DNA of 64,000 nt, taken from positions 742,587 to 806,586 of the forward strand of contig DASTXE010000006.1 in the NCBI GenBank assembly GCA_035765535.1, in the 5' to 3' direction. Below the pieces are notes generated by a model. It made no database searches. It saw only the letters and a list, made by a program, of their open reading frames with translations, and was not told the origin of the DNA. Source of the stretch: Rickettsiales bacterium (GTDB lineage: Bacteria; Pseudomonadota; Alphaproteobacteria; Rickettsiales; JABCZZ01). A program made the translations under genes and the position numbers. Shown one piece after another: positions 27,022-39,200 of this stretch (position 1 is the first letter of the stretch; the number at the start of each line of letters is the position of its first letter).

Positions 27022-27297
27022 ATGAAGAAGACATTGTTATCCCTTATGCTGGCTTTGGCCATTCCCCTTGCACCGATGGCAGCATCGGCACATGACTGGG
27101 AAGAACATGAATGGCATCATCACCACCACCACCACTGGCATGATGGGGGTGTATACGTCACGGAAGGCCCACCGGCATATTACGCTCCAGCCCCGAGCTA
27201 TTATTATCCCGCCCCTGCTCCAGTGGTCGTAGCCCCGCAGCCTGTCTATTATGAACCGCAGCCACTCTTATCGTTCGTCTTCCCTCTGTCACACTAG
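27022..27297 (+). CDS. Small secreted His- and Pro/Tyr-rich protein
   Basis: A 91-residue protein with a clear signal peptide: MKKTLLSLMLALAIPLAPMAASA followed by HDWEE. The mature part has an uninterrupted run of seven histidines within HEWHHHHHHHWHDGG, then a Pro/Ala/Tyr repeat stretch (YYAPAPSYYYPAPAPVV). Histidine runs of this sort bind zinc, nickel or copper, and Pro/Tyr-rich tails are common in periplasmic or cell-wall proteins, so a metal-binding periplasmic role is possible but unproven. A good Shine-Dalgarno (CAGGAG) precedes the start. No operon partner. Confidence 0.75.
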   Translation: MKKTLLSLMLALAIPLAPMAASAHDWEEHEWHHHHHHHWHDGGVYVTEGPPAYYAPAPSYYYPAPAPVVVAPQPVYYEPQPLLSFVFPLSH

Positions 27298-27322
27298 AGG
27301 GAAGCGGACGTTTCTGCCGCAC

Positions 27323-28207
27323 TTAGAAGCCAGCTTTAAATATCAGCGAACAGGTGATGCCCGAGTTAGTTACCGTATAGGTCGCTGTTGCTACGGTACT
27401 GCTTGAGGTGCAGTTGTTCTGATACGAAGCCGCTCCTGTCGGAGGCAGGGACATGACAGTTCCCGTTGCGGGAAGGGCATTATCGATCTTTTTATCGATG
27501 CTATAAGCATCCAGCGCGCTCATGACGGGATATAAATTGATTCCCAGATAGTTATTATTCGCGCCCGTATCCTGAGCGCCGTAAAAATAAGCATGATTGC
27601 AGAACCCATTGAGGAAATAAGAAGAACCGGTGGTGACGCAGAGATAAAATGCGGAGAACCCCGCATTGGAGCTGATGCGGGAACCTGGCACATTCAAGCC
27701 GGTAAGCACCCAGGAGCTGCTGCCGGAATTAAGGTAGGAATGCCGTGCAGTAAGCCCTCCCGCATCAATGAGCTTTGCCATCGAAAGGTGGTGCCAGAAT
27801 AATAATCCCTCATCATCCTCAACATTCGCGGGGCCAGGCCCACCACCGCCGAAAGTGCCATTCCCATCACCATTGCAGGTTTGAGAATTAGTGCTGGTGC
27901 TCATCATATTCATGCAGCTTGTCGTATAATTATCGCTGGCATTCCCTCCTGCATTACCAAAAAACTGCACCGCATTGGTGGCATCTCCGGGAATCTGTCC
28001 GTATTTATTGCGAAAAGTCTGCGCCGCCGTATCGTATTTGCCTATCTGGGAAATAATATAATTGAGCTCGGACGCCCTGATAAGATCCCGCCCGGCCAGA
28101 ATCCCGCCAACAATCAACCCGATAATCACCAGGACAATAGAGAGTTCGATAAGCGTAAAACCGTTTCTGGGGAAATGGGAACGCAATGGCATACGGTTGT
28201 GTTTCAT
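27323..28207 (-). CDS. Prepilin-type N-terminal methylation domain protein
   Basis: A 294-residue protein with a type IV pilin/pseudopilin leader: short basic N-terminus, cleavage site NG|FTLIELSIVLVIIGLIVGG with Glu at +5, then a 20-residue hydrophobic helix. The rest is Gly/Asn/Ser-rich, with a cysteine-rich stretch (CMNMMSTSTNSQTCNGDG), fitting a globular pilin head stabilised by disulfides. No secretin, ATPase or other pseudopilin is near, so it is an orphan relying on assembly machinery elsewhere. The following membrane-protein gene is just upstream (10 bases) on the same strand. Confidence 0.82.
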   Translation of the reverse strand: MKHNRMPLRSHFPRNGFTLIELSIVLVIIGLIVGGILAGRDLIRASELNYIISQIGKYDTAAQTFRNKYGQIPGDATNAVQFFGNAGGNASDNYTTSCMNMMSTSTNSQTCNGDGNGTFGGGGPGPANVEDDEGLLFWHHLSMAKLIDAGGLTARHSYLNSGSSSWVLTGLNVPGSRISSNAGFSAFYLCVTTGSSYFLNGFCNHAYFYGAQDTGANNNYLGINLYPVMSALDAYSIDKKIDNALPATGTVMSLPPTGAASYQNNCTSSSTVATATYTVTNSGITCSLIFKAGF

Positions 28208-28217
28208 ATATCAGATA

Positions 28218-28583
28218 TTAGAAGTTGTGAACAATCGTAAGCACATAGTAAAGAAGCGGAATACACATGAGGTAGATAAATTGCGTCAACAGACGCCTTG
28301 CAAAAGATACACCCTCCGAGGCCATATAGAGAGTAATCACTTTTATGAAAATACCTGTAACAACTCCATAGCACATAAAATCGAAAAGTATCACCCCCAT
28401 CACATAGCCAGGGCCATCATTTTCCGAATGAGGAGCATTAATGTCATGATAACCATAGGCCATCAAACCGATGTAGACGATACAAAGAGCAATAAAGCTT
28501 CGTTTACCTGGCATCAGTTGAAGGATAAAGTAGGGTATGCCAAAGAACAAAGAGGGCCAAATGTAAAATAGTGCAGTTAACAC
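28218..28583 (-). CDS. Hypothetical integral membrane protein
   Basis: A 121-residue, strongly hydrophobic protein with about four membrane segments (LFYIWPSLFFGIPYFILQL, IALCIVYIGLMAYG, VMGVILFDFMCYGVVTGIFI, LLTQFIYLMCIPLLYYVL) and short polar loops. No family is recognised. It sits immediately upstream of the prepilin-like gene on the same strand with a 10-base gap and may be in the same transcript. It begins about 30 bases downstream of the tRNA-Ala 3' end. Confidence 0.55.
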   Translation of the reverse strand: MLTALFYIWPSLFFGIPYFILQLMPGKRSFIALCIVYIGLMAYGYHDINAPHSENDGPGYVMGVILFDFMCYGVVTGIFIKVITLYMASEGVSFARRLLTQFIYLMCIPLLYYVLTIVHNF

Positions 28584-28613
28584 TTAATGATACATAAAAT
28601 TAGAGAGAATAAG

Positions 28614-28689
28614 TGGTGGAGGTGAACGGAATCGAACCGATGACATTCTGCTTGCAAAGCAGATGCTCTACCAACTGAGCTACACCCCC
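28614..28689 (-). tRNA. tRNA-Ala (TGC)
   Basis: A 76-base cloverleaf reads from 28689 to 28614 on the minus strand: a seven-base acceptor stem GGGGGTG paired with CACCTCC (one wobble), D-loop sequence AGCTCAGTTGGTAGAGC, anticodon TGC in CTTTGCAAG, T-loop GGTTCGATTCC, and an encoded CCA end. It is downstream of, and separated by a terminator from, the 5S gene, unlike the usual tRNA-Ala in the 16S-23S spacer. Confidence 0.97.
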
Positions 28690-28704
28690 ACTCGAAGCAA
28701 GGCA

Positions 28705-28732
28705 AAACTAGCCGGAACTGGGTTTTAGTCAA
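28705..28732 (-). promoter_or_regulatory. Probable promoter of tRNA-Ala
   Basis: On the minus strand TTGACT (bases 28732-28727) and TAGTTT (28710-28705) are 16 bases apart. Transcription would begin near 28698, just before the tRNA 5' end. Confidence 0.6.
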
Positions 28733-28813
28733 GAAAAATTTGCGAAATTTCACCAACCTTTTTTGAACGCCAAACTGACAGAGTATTGCACTTGTAAAAA
28801 TACGCTACAAACG

Positions 28814-28844
28814 AAAAACCCCGATGTTTCCATCGGGGTTTTTT
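28814..28844 (-). terminator. Terminator of the 23S-5S operon
   Basis: CCCCGATG and CATCGGGG form a perfect 8-base stem with a tetraloop (TTTC), flanked by A- and T-runs on both sides, so it can work in either direction. It lies 24 bases beyond the 5S 3' end on the minus strand. Confidence 0.9.
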
Positions 28845-28867
28845 ATCAAATAAATACTGGCTTTCAA

Positions 28868-28985
28868 GGCTTGGCAGCGACCTACTCTCCCAAGACTTAA
28901 GTCTTAGTACCATCGGCGCGGAGCGTTTTCACGGTCGTGTTCGGGATGGGAACGGGTGTTACCCACTCGCAATAACCACCAAGCC
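28868..28985 (-). rRNA. rrf: 5S ribosomal RNA
   Basis: The minus strand gives a 118-base 5S: 5' GGCUUGGUGGUUAUUGCG, then CACCCGUUCCCAUCCCGAAC and GAGAGUAGGUCGCUGCC, ending with a complementary CCAAGCC. The terminal stem GGCUUGG/CCAAGCC pairs. It follows 23S by about 95 bases. Confidence 0.96.
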
Positions 28986-29080
28986 ATGAAAGCCAGCATT
29001 TATTCACAAATATGTGAAAGGTTTTTCTGTAGATGCACTAATGTGCCAACTCATTTTTTGCACTGCATGCAATGCAATTA

Positions 29081-31883
<2,803 letters not shown>

Positions 31884-32145
31884 ATATAATCAGTTAATTA
31901 ATTATATGCATTTTTGAATTACATCACATGCAGAACAAAAAACTGCTCTGCAAGCGAAGAGTTTGGCACATTATTTATCAGCATCAACTCTTATGATTAG
32001 AATTTTTATTGCTACAAAGTCATCACAACTTCGTAGACTTTCTAAAAATAAGGGTTTTATCAGAAAAACCTATTCACAATTTCATACAGCAGGCTGTCCA
32101 AGTAATCGTCTCTTTTTCAGCGCCCCTTCTTGCGTCGGGAGGGCA

Positions 32146-32175
32146 TTAATAGCTACATTCCCCCCCAATCGTCAA
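32146..32175 (-). promoter_or_regulatory. Candidate promoter of the 23S-5S operon
   Basis: On the minus strand TTGACG (32175-32170) and TATTAA (32151-32146) are separated by 18 bases, followed by a G/C-rich start region. The transcript would have a leader of about 250 bases before the 23S 5' end, lacking a 16S gene or tRNA. The remainder of 31884-32285 is AT-rich without other visible genes. Confidence 0.45.
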
Positions 32176-32271
32176 CAACAATTTTACGATTTTTTAATTT
32201 TTTATGATTATTACGTAATTTCAACATGTTGGCGATCGCTGTGCGGACTTCCCATCTTTCAGTATATAGTT

Positions 32272-32277
32272 TATAAT
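32272..32277 (+). promoter_or_regulatory. Perfect -10 box immediately before clpS
   Basis: TATAAT ends 8 bases before the clpS ATG. A TTCCCA at 32249-32254 would be the weak -35 box. With the normal spacing, the transcript would begin at or within a few bases of the start codon, and no Shine-Dalgarno is seen, suggesting a leaderless message. Confidence 0.45.
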
Positions 32278-32285
32278 GCCCTTCC

Positions 32286-32621
32286 ATGAGTACACAGATC
32301 ATAAAACCCACCCAGACAAAACCGGACGGCCTCGTCGTAATGGAGCCCAAGACCCGTATCAAGACGGCACGGCCGCCTTTATATAAGGTCGTCCTGTTAA
32401 ATGACGATTATACGCCAATGGACTTCGTCGTTCTCGTGCTGAAGGAATTTTTTCATAAAGGTCATGAGGATGCGATCAATATCATGCTGGAAGTGCATAA
32501 CCAGGGCTCAGGCACCTGCGGCATTTTCACGCGTGACGTGGCGGAAACCAAAATAGAGCAGGTTATGGCCGCCGCCCGGCAGAGCGAACACCCGCTGCAG
32601 TGCGTAATGGAAAAAGAATGA
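32286..32621 (+). CDS. clpS: ATP-dependent Clp protease adaptor ClpS
   Basis: A 111-residue ClpS. The N-degron pocket residues are present: Asn-Asp in [15 protein letters not shown], and His in [13 protein letters not shown]. About 30 disordered residues come first, as usual. ClpS hands proteins with N-terminal bulky residues to ClpA for ClpP degradation. ClpA, usually next to clpS, is not here. The stop overlaps the queD ATG by 4 bases (ATGA), so this is an unusual clpS-queD operon. Confidence 0.95.
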   Translation: MSTQIIKPTQTKPDGLVVMEPKTRIKTARPPLYKVVLLNDDYTPMDFVVLVLKEFFHKGHEDAINIMLEVHNQGSGTCGIFTRDVAETKIEQVMAAARQSEHPLQCVMEKE

Positions 32622-33043
32622 CAATCACCTGCACCCGCCGCATCGAGTTCGATGCAGGCCACCGTATCCTGGAACATGAAAGCAAATGCAAGTACCTGCA
32701 TGGCCATCGCTATGTAATAGAGGCGACATTTGCAGCGCAAGGTCTCGACAATCTGGGCCGCGTGATCGATTTCGGCACAATCCGCGAGCTGCTCGGCCAG
32801 TGGATCGACACAAACTGGGACCACACCACTATTTTATGCGAAGCTGACAGGGAGTTGGGCGAGACCATCTCCGCCCGCACCGGCCAGCCCGTATTCTATA
32901 TGGAGAAAAACCCTACCGCCGAGAACATGGCGCAATACCTGCTGGAAACCGTGTGCCCTGCCCTGTTTGCAGGAAAGAATGCCAAATGCACACGCATCCG
33001 CCTGTATGAAACGCCGAATTGTTACGCGGACGCAACGGCATAA
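32618..33043 (+). CDS. queD: 6-carboxytetrahydropterin synthase
   Basis: A 141-residue protein of the QueD/PTPS family. The zinc-binding histidines are in [10 protein letters not shown] and YLHGHRY. The catalytic Cys lies in [10 protein letters not shown], and the conserved end Y-E-T-P-N-C is seen. QueD turns 7,8-dihydroneopterin triphosphate into 6-carboxytetrahydropterin for queuosine and other 7-deazapurines. ATG 32618 overlaps the clpS stop; a GTG at 32600 is an alternative with six extra residues. Other que genes are not in the window. Confidence 0.93.
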   Translation: MTITCTRRIEFDAGHRILEHESKCKYLHGHRYVIEATFAAQGLDNLGRVIDFGTIRELLGQWIDTNWDHTTILCEADRELGETISARTGQPVFYMEKNPTAENMAQYLLETVCPALFAGKNAKCTRIRLYETPNCYADATA

Positions 33044-33122
33044 GCACATCACAGCCATTGCCATCCCTGCCTGCATCCTGTAGATTGAGCGCACGCTTCT
33101 CATCATAAACGGGGTGCTGCGA

Positions 33123-34064
33123 GTGATCACCGTCCAGAATCTGAGCTTTGAATATCCGGGAAAACGTGCACTCGATCACGTGAGCTTTCACGTGCCCGCA
33201 GGCAGTATTACAGCGCTTGTCGGCCCTAACGGCGCTGGCAAGACGACCTTACTGCGCTGTATCGCTGCACTGGATGAACCGCTGGAAGGCAATATTCTGG
33301 TAGACGGTATAGATACCTGCCTGCATCCGCGCCAGGTGCATCGCGTATTGGGCTACCTTTCCGACTCTTTCGGGCTTTATGACGATCTGACCGTGGAGCA
33401 ATGCCTGATCTTCACCGCCCGCGCGCGCCAGGTGGCGGAGGCCCGAATAGCCGCACAGGTGGAATGGGCTGCGGCCGCGCTGGAACTCACGCAATACCTG
33501 CCCAAGAAAGCGGGCACGCTCTCACGTGGATGGCGCCAGCGCGTCGGCATCGCGCAGGCGATTATCCATTCTCCGAAGCTCCTGCTGTTGGATGAACCGG
33601 CTTCCGGCCTCGACCCGGAAGCGCGCATTGCACTTTCCGCGCTTTTGCGTAAATTATGCAGCCAGGGCATGACGATTCTCGTCTCATCGCACATACTCGC
33701 GGAGCTGGAAGATTACTGCACCTCCATGCTCGTGCTGCGAAATGGCCATATTTCCGAACCGGTGCCACCCGCCGCCCCGTCCGAAGAAAGCTGCATAATA
33801 GAAGTGACATTGCTGGAAACATCTTCTGCCGCTTCTTTCCTGCCGCTGCTGCAATCCCATCCCGCCGTGCGCCATACCCATGCGGAGGGCAATCTCATCC
33901 GTCTTTCCTGCCACGGCACGGAAGCTCACCGGGTGGATATATTGCGGCTGCTGGTCACGCGTGGCGCTCCCGTAAGTTCCTTTACCGTTAAACATGCCCG
34001 CCTGCAGGATATCTATTTGTCACTGGGTACGCAGAAAGAGCAAGAAGATGCGCCTGAATCCTGA
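33123..34064 (+). CDS. ABC transporter ATP-binding protein
   Basis: About 313 residues. Walker A GPNGAGKTT, a signature written LSRGWRQRVGIAQAI (the second Gly of LSGGQ is Arg and the Gln is Trp-shifted), Walker B LLLLDEPASGLDP, and the H-loop SSHILAE are all found. The C-terminal 90 residues resemble the extension of CcmA/NatA-type exporters. The start is one of GTG 33123 (good SD spacing from GGGG) or GTG 33114. The permease begins inside its last codons (17-base overlap), so together they form an ABC-2-type exporter for an unknown substrate. Confidence 0.85.
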   Translation: MITVQNLSFEYPGKRALDHVSFHVPAGSITALVGPNGAGKTTLLRCIAALDEPLEGNILVDGIDTCLHPRQVHRVLGYLSDSFGLYDDLTVEQCLIFTARARQVAEARIAAQVEWAAAALELTQYLPKKAGTLSRGWRQRVGIAQAIIHSPKLLLLDEPASGLDPEARIALSALLRKLCSQGMTILVSSHILAELEDYCTSMLVLRNGHISEPVPPAAPSEESCIIEVTLLETSSAASFLPLLQSHPAVRHTHAEGNLIRLSCHGTEAHRVDILRLLVTRGAPVSSFTVKHARLQDIYLSLGTQKEQEDAPES

Positions 34065-35400
34065 ACTGCAACGCTATGGCTGGCTGGAGTTTTCCTGGCA
34101 GCGCCTTCTGATTGCCCCGGCGCTGCTGGCGGCAATTTACCTGCTGGCAAGCCGCACGCCTATTATCGCAATGCAGCTTATTATCCACCTCAGCAAATAT
34201 GGCTTTCTCATTCTTGTGCTGCTCTGGGGTGGCAATAAAGCCGCACGCTGCGTGACCGAAGAAGTCGCCGCCAACACCTGGGACTGGCAGCGCCTTTCCT
34301 CGCTTTCCCCGCCATCGCTTGCATTCGGCAAAATCGCCGGGAACGCTATCTATAACTGGTATGCAGGCGCACTATGTCTGGGATTGTACGTCTGGGGCTG
34401 TGCACAAACCGGGCAGCCGACCGATCTTATCCTGCGCAACTGCACCCTGTTAGTAACAGGCGGCATTCTGTGTCAGACTGTAGCACTGCTGGCAAGCCTC
34501 ATAACCATGCAGGAAGCAGGGGTAAGAAGAAAGCGATACGCTTCGCTCGGAGTGCATATCGCTGGTCTTCTGGCTGCTTTAATACCGCTGCGCCAGGTAA
34601 ATGAAACCGTCACTGTAGAACCCTTGCCCGGCAGTAATATGGAGCATATCTGGTGGTATGGCTCATCCTATCCGGAAACCGGCTTTGTTACTGTTACCAC
34701 CTTACTTGCCTGTGCGTGGGCAATTGCCGGAATTTACTGGCAGATGCGCGGTCAGCTGCGCATGCGGACCGGCCCATGGCTATGGGCTGCTTTCGGCCTG
34801 TTTGCGATAGGCTTCTGTGCGGGATTCGATATAGGGGCGCTCAATGGAAAGACGCTTGCATTTACCGTCAGTCTCGCGCTGTTCTATATAATAGCTATCC
34901 TTGAGCAGTGGGACGGTCTGACCTGGCGCAAATTGCTGACACACTGGAAGAACGGAAAGCGCATGGCGTTTTCCTGCCTGCTGCCACGCTGGGTCATCTC
35001 GCTGGTGTTCTGCTCGCTGATCACAGCCTATGGATATATAAGACAGGAAGAGAGCCCACTATTGTTTTCAGCACAGCTCGTATTCGCAATGCGCGACATC
35101 GCCCTATTGCACTATTTCCACCTGCACCCGAAAAACGCCCGCGCTAACGCTTCCACAATCCTGACATTGGCAATCCTCTATATATTGCTGCCCTGGCTTG
35201 CATTTACTGCACATAAAACGGAGCTGATGCTGTGGTTCATGCCACTATCCGCAGCCGGTCATACCGCAACCCCAGTGATCTCTGGTATCATTCAGACCGC
35301 TATTATCCTTGTATTGGTATATTGGCGCTGGCGGAATTATTGGGGAAACCCCACCACCGCTACTCGTCCAGCAAATCCGCCTGCACAGGCACAGTCTTAG
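34048..35400 (+). CDS. Multi-pass membrane protein, ABC permease partner
   Basis: A 450-residue, Leu/Ala/Trp-rich protein with roughly ten to twelve membrane segments, for example [28 protein letters not shown] and [15 protein letters not shown]. The start ATG 34048 lies within the 3' end of the ABC ATPase gene and gives a cytoplasmic basic N-terminus. No conserved family is recognised beyond its position, but a hydrophobic protein tightly coupled to an ATPase is expected to be the transporter's membrane half. The 3' end overlaps convergent ruvB by 41 bases. Confidence 0.7.
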   Translation: MRLNPELQRYGWLEFSWQRLLIAPALLAAIYLLASRTPIIAMQLIIHLSKYGFLILVLLWGGNKAARCVTEEVAANTWDWQRLSSLSPPSLAFGKIAGNAIYNWYAGALCLGLYVWGCAQTGQPTDLILRNCTLLVTGGILCQTVALLASLITMQEAGVRRKRYASLGVHIAGLLAALIPLRQVNETVTVEPLPGSNMEHIWWYGSSYPETGFVTVTTLLACAWAIAGIYWQMRGQLRMRTGPWLWAAFGLFAIGFCAGFDIGALNGKTLAFTVSLALFYIIAILEQWDGLTWRKLLTHWKNGKRMAFSCLLPRWVISLVFCSLITAYGYIRQEESPLLFSAQLVFAMRDIALLHYFHLHPKNARANASTILTLAILYILLPWLAFTAHKTELMLWFMPLSAAGHTATPVISGIIQTAIILVLVYWRWRNYWGNPTTATRPANPPAQAQS

Positions 35401-36394
35401 GCGGTTTCATGCCGATATGCGTAAAGGCCTTGGGTGTGAGCATGCGACCGCGCGGCGTACGCTGCACGAATCCGCACTGGATCAGATAAGGCTCAATTGT
35501 CTCCTCCAGCGAATCGCGCTGTTCGGCAAGCCCCGCGGCAATGGTTTCCACACCGACCGGTCCGCCCTGGTAATGCTCCGCGATAAAACGCATATAGCGA
35601 TGGTCGGAAGCATCGAGCCCCAACCCATCCACATCCAGCCGCCGTAGCGATTCGTCCGCAAGCTTGCGGTCAATCCCTGCCAGACCCTGCGCCTGTGCAA
35701 AGTCGCGCACACGCCGCAGCAACCGCACAGCGATACGCGGCGTACCGCGCGAGCGCCGCGCAATTTCAAGCGAACCTTCCTTGCCGATATCCATATTCAG
35801 AATACTGGCTGCACGTTCGATCACATGCTGTAGCTCCTCCACCTCGTAAAACTGTAGTCGCAGCGGAATGCCGAAACGATCGCGTAGCGGGTTGGAAATC
35901 AGGCCAAGCCGAGTAGTCGCCCCAACCAGCGTGAAAGGTGGCACATCAATGCGGATCGTGCGTGCAGCGGGCCCCTCTCCGATAATCAAATCCAGCTTGA
36001 AATCTTCCATCGCCGGATAAAGCACTTCTTCAACGGCAGCGTTAAGGCGGTGGATCTCATCCACAAACAATACATCGCCTTTCTGAAGACTGGTAAGAAT
36101 CGCCGCCAGATCGCCCGCTTTGGTGAGAATCGGACCGGAAGTCGCGCGGAAACCCACACCCATTTCCTTGGCGATAATCTGCGCAAGCGTGGTCTTCCCG
36201 AGCCCCGGAGGGCCGTAAAGCAGCGTATGGTCGAGCGCATCGCCACGCGCACGCGCCGCTTCAACAAAGACACGCAGATTTCCGCAGGCCTGGCGCTGCC
36301 CCGTGAAATCGGCGAAAGAAAGCGGCCTGAGCGTGCTCAGGGTCACATCTTCTTCACTGAGTTCCGAGGAAATGATACGCGCCTGCTCTGTCAT
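35360..36394 (-). CDS. ruvB: Holliday junction branch migration ATPase RuvB
   Basis: A 344-residue AAA+ helicase. Walker [10 protein letters not shown], Walker [10 protein letters not shown], sensor [18 protein letters not shown] and a C-terminal winged helix with [12 protein letters not shown] identify RuvB with certainty. With RuvA it moves Holliday junctions along DNA during recombination and repair. ATG 36394 ([12 protein letters not shown]) is the natural start; the frame extends to 36511 only as a leader-like string. RuvA and RuvC, usually just upstream, are absent from the window. Confidence 0.97.
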   Translation of the reverse strand: MTEQARIISSELSEEDVTLSTLRPLSFADFTGQRQACGNLRVFVEAARARGDALDHTLLYGPPGLGKTTLAQIIAKEMGVGFRATSGPILTKAGDLAAILTSLQKGDVLFVDEIHRLNAAVEEVLYPAMEDFKLDLIIGEGPAARTIRIDVPPFTLVGATTRLGLISNPLRDRFGIPLRLQFYEVEELQHVIERAASILNMDIGKEGSLEIARRSRGTPRIAVRLLRRVRDFAQAQGLAGIDRKLADESLRRLDVDGLGLDASDHRYMRFIAEHYQGGPVGVETIAAGLAEQRDSLEETIEPYLIQCGFVQRTPRGRMLTPKAFTHIGMKPPKTVPVQADLLDE

Positions 36395-36605
36395 GAAATA
36401 CCAATAGGTCCAGCTGAATGAATCGCGAATGATACTCTTACAAAATATTAAGATAGGCAAACATTCTTTACCCGAAAGCCTTTGCTGCGCCGCAACATTT
36501 TTGCGGCACATTCGCGGATTAATTGGAAGCAGATTGAAATAATTCCTTGAATATCGGCGGATTTTATACTTTATGTTATGAATTCCAAAGATAGGGACCG
36601 GAAAA

Positions 36606-37883
36606 TTGAAAAAGCCTTTTTATAAAGATCTGTTCCTGCAGGTAATCGCGGCCATCATCCTGGGCGTCATTTTCGGATATGTGAACCCTGCCGCGGCCTC
36701 AAAAATGAAACCGCTGGGCGATGCATTCATCAACCTCATTAAAATGATGATCGCGCCGATCATATTCTGCACTATCGTCTCCGGCGTGGCTGGCATGGGC
36801 AGCATGAAACAGGTCGGCCGTGTGGGCGTAAAGGCACTGCTGTGTTTTGAAGTCATCACCACATTCGCTCTCGTCATCGGCCTGATACTCGTCAAGATCC
36901 TGCATCCGGGCGCGGATCTCAATATCGACGTCAGCAAGGTGGATACCACCGTCGTCAAAAGCATCGGTCATGTGGAAGAAGCCTCCACAGTCGACTTCCT
37001 GATGCATATTATTCCCTCCACATTGGTGGGCGCGTTCTCCAATGGGGAAATCCTGCAGGTGCTATTGGTAGCAATCCTGTTTGCAATGGCCCTGCCCGCC
37101 CTTGGCGAACGCGGCAAGGAGATGCTGAACTTTCTCGACCTATTCTCGCACATTCTGTTCAAGATGGTCGATATTATTACCAAACTGGCCCCTCTCGGTG
37201 CATTCGGCGCCATGGCCTTCACAGTCGGCCGGTTCGGCATCGGCTCGCTGAAGGATCTGGGCGAACTGGTAGCTATATTCTATGTGACCTGCGGACTGTT
37301 CATTATTATCGCCATGTGGCCGCTTATGCGTTTCTACTGCCGCCTGAGCACCTGGCAGTTCCTGAAGTTTATCCGCGAGGAAATTTTCATCGTGCTGGGC
37401 ACCTCCTCTTCCGAATCCGTACTGCCGCGCATTATGGAAAAGCTTGAAATTCTGGGCTGCAGCCGTCCAGTCGTCGGCATGGTCGTGCCGACCGGTTATT
37501 CGTTTAACCTCGTCGGCTCCTCGATCTATTTCACGATGGGCGCATTATTTATCGCCTATGCTACCCACACGCAGATCACTTTATGGCAGGAACTGACCCT
37601 GCTCGGCGTATTGTTGATTGCCTCCAAAGGCGCGGCGGGTGTCACCGGCAGCGCATTTATCGTCCTTGCAGCCACTTTGGGCTCCATGAAAATCATGCCG
37701 CAGCAGAATCTGGATATCGGCCTCGCCCTGATCTTCGCCGTGGATCGCTTCATGTCTACCGGCCGCGCCATCACCAACCTCATCGGCAACGGCATTACGA
37801 CCATTGTCGTGGCCAAATGGGAAAATGCGCTGAAGCACGAACAGGCCGAGCGCCTGCTGCGGGAAGGCTGCCCGGATATATAG
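36606..37883 (+). CDS. Dicarboxylate/amino acid:cation symporter (DctA/GltP family)
   Basis: A 425-residue, multi-spanning protein of the DAACS family. Features include [18 protein letters not shown] (the serine/proline-rich TM2), [20 protein letters not shown] (re-entrant hairpin HP1 with the TSSSE serines), [13 protein letters not shown] (TM7 with the N-G-T-like motif), and [15 protein letters not shown] (TM8). Such carriers import C4-dicarboxylates or acidic amino acids with Na+ or H+. The start is TTG 36606 within an AAAATTGAAAAAG context, with GGGACCGG upstream; an ATG is not available nearby. Confidence 0.92.
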   Translation: MKKPFYKDLFLQVIAAIILGVIFGYVNPAAASKMKPLGDAFINLIKMMIAPIIFCTIVSGVAGMGSMKQVGRVGVKALLCFEVITTFALVIGLILVKILHPGADLNIDVSKVDTTVVKSIGHVEEASTVDFLMHIIPSTLVGAFSNGEILQVLLVAILFAMALPALGERGKEMLNFLDLFSHILFKMVDIITKLAPLGAFGAMAFTVGRFGIGSLKDLGELVAIFYVTCGLFIIIAMWPLMRFYCRLSTWQFLKFIREEIFIVLGTSSSESVLPRIMEKLEILGCSRPVVGMVVPTGYSFNLVGSSIYFTMGALFIAYATHTQITLWQELTLLGVLLIASKGAAGVTGSAFIVLAATLGSMKIMPQQNLDIGLALIFAVDRFMSTGRAITNLIGNGITTIVVAKWENALKHEQAERLLREGCPDI

Positions 37884-37951
37884 AACCGTAAAAACTTGCT
37901 TTTTCCGTCTTGCCAGCTTAGAACAGGAAATCAATTCAATGACGGCGGAAA

Positions 37952-38716
37952 ATGGCCAGTATACCTAAAATCTCCAGCCGCGGGCTGAATGTCTTTTACG
38001 GGGCAAAGCAGGCGCTGTTCGACATCAATATTGATATCGAATCCAATGCCGTAACGGCATTTATTGGGCCTTCCGGCTGCGGGAAATCGACTTTCCTGCG
38101 TACGATCAACCGCATGAACGATACGATCGAGAGCTGCCGCATCGAAGGCAAAATCCTGATCGATGGGGAAAATATCTATTCCGCCGGCACCGATCCCGTC
38201 CAGTTGCGCTCGCGCGTGGGTATGGTCTTCCAGAAACCGAACCCCTTCCCCAAATCCATTTACGATAATGTCGCCTATGGCCCGCGCATTCACGGCCTGT
38301 TCGACAAGAAAGCCGAGCTGGACGCTATTGTGGAAGACAGCCTGACCAAGGCAGGCTTATGGAATGAAGTGAAAGACCGCCTGCGCGAACCGGGCACGAG
38401 CCTTTCGGGCGGCCAGCAGCAGCGACTCTGCATTGCGCGCACTATCGCCGTAAGCCCCAAAGTCATTCTGATGGACGAACCCTGCTCCGCACTCGACCCT
38501 ATCGCCACGGCCAAAGTGGAAGAGCTGATCAATGAGCTGCAGGAACAGTATACGATTGTCATCGTCACCCACTCCATGCAGCAGGCCGCCCGTATTTCCC
38601 AGAAAACGGCATTCTTCTATATGGGGAAACTGCTCGAATACGGTAACACGGAAAAACTTTTCACCCACGCTGAACACCAGCAGACACGCGACTATATCAC
38701 CGGCCGCTACGGCTGA
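37952..38716 (+). CDS. pstB: Phosphate ABC transporter ATP-binding protein PstB
   Basis: A 254-residue ATPase with Walker [10 protein letters not shown], the PstB-type NRMNDTI segment, Q-loop [16 protein letters not shown], signature LSGGQQQR and Walker [12 protein letters not shown]. It drives phosphate import through PstCA with PstS. None of pstS, pstC, pstA or phoU is beside it, though they normally form one operon, so the remaining parts must lie elsewhere. GGCGG lies upstream of the ATG. Confidence 0.95.
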   Translation: MASIPKISSRGLNVFYGAKQALFDINIDIESNAVTAFIGPSGCGKSTFLRTINRMNDTIESCRIEGKILIDGENIYSAGTDPVQLRSRVGMVFQKPNPFPKSIYDNVAYGPRIHGLFDKKAELDAIVEDSLTKAGLWNEVKDRLREPGTSLSGGQQQRLCIARTIAVSPKVILMDEPCSALDPIATAKVEELINELQEQYTIVIVTHSMQQAARISQKTAFFYMGKLLEYGNTEKLFTHAEHQQTRDYITGRYG

Positions 38717-38855
38717 CATACAAAGATCATACTAAAAATAAAAAGACAAACAGAGCGGAAACTACCCGCAGTCAGAGGACTGCGTCCTTTAGTCACCGAA
38801 GGCGTTAGTTTCATCGCGAAGGTCAGCAGACCGAAGCGGGAAAGATCCAATAAAC

Positions 38856-39062
38856 TCAATGAACGCTGAGCGGTGCAAGGTTATACTGGCGCGCGGTAAA
38901 AAAGGCCGACTCATAGCTTTCAAACACAGCAAGCTGCTTGCCATCGGCAAGATGTACGGCATAACCGGCTTCACCATTGGATGAAAAAGGCTTGATATAG
39001 GCGATATTGTCCATCTCCAGGGTCATGGCCGATTCCTGTAGCGCTTCCGGTAAAATATCCAT
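38856..39062 (-). CDS. DUF1150 family protein
   Basis: A 68-residue acidic protein. The second half, HLADGKQLAVFESYESAFFTA followed by QYNLAPLSVH, matches the conserved DUF1150 end (ADGxxLAxxxxxxxAxxxA and LxxVSVH). Family members are common in alphaproteobacteria, often beside small heat-shock protein genes, with no known biochemical role. A Shine-Dalgarno-like AAGGAGG lies just upstream of the ATG at 39062. No neighbour on the same strand. Confidence 0.8.
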   Translation of the reverse strand: MDILPEALQESAMTLEMDNIAYIKPFSSNGEAGYAVHLADGKQLAVFESYESAFFTARQYNLAPLSVH

Positions 39063-39200
39063 ATCCGCCTCCTTAATGCTGATATTCCCAGTATAGCAGC
39101 AAACCGGGCAGCGTGTATGAATATTTCGTGACAGAGGGCAATCCCTACATGCCTGTTATTGATTGTACATTTGCAATAAATACTTTAATCTGCTCACGTT

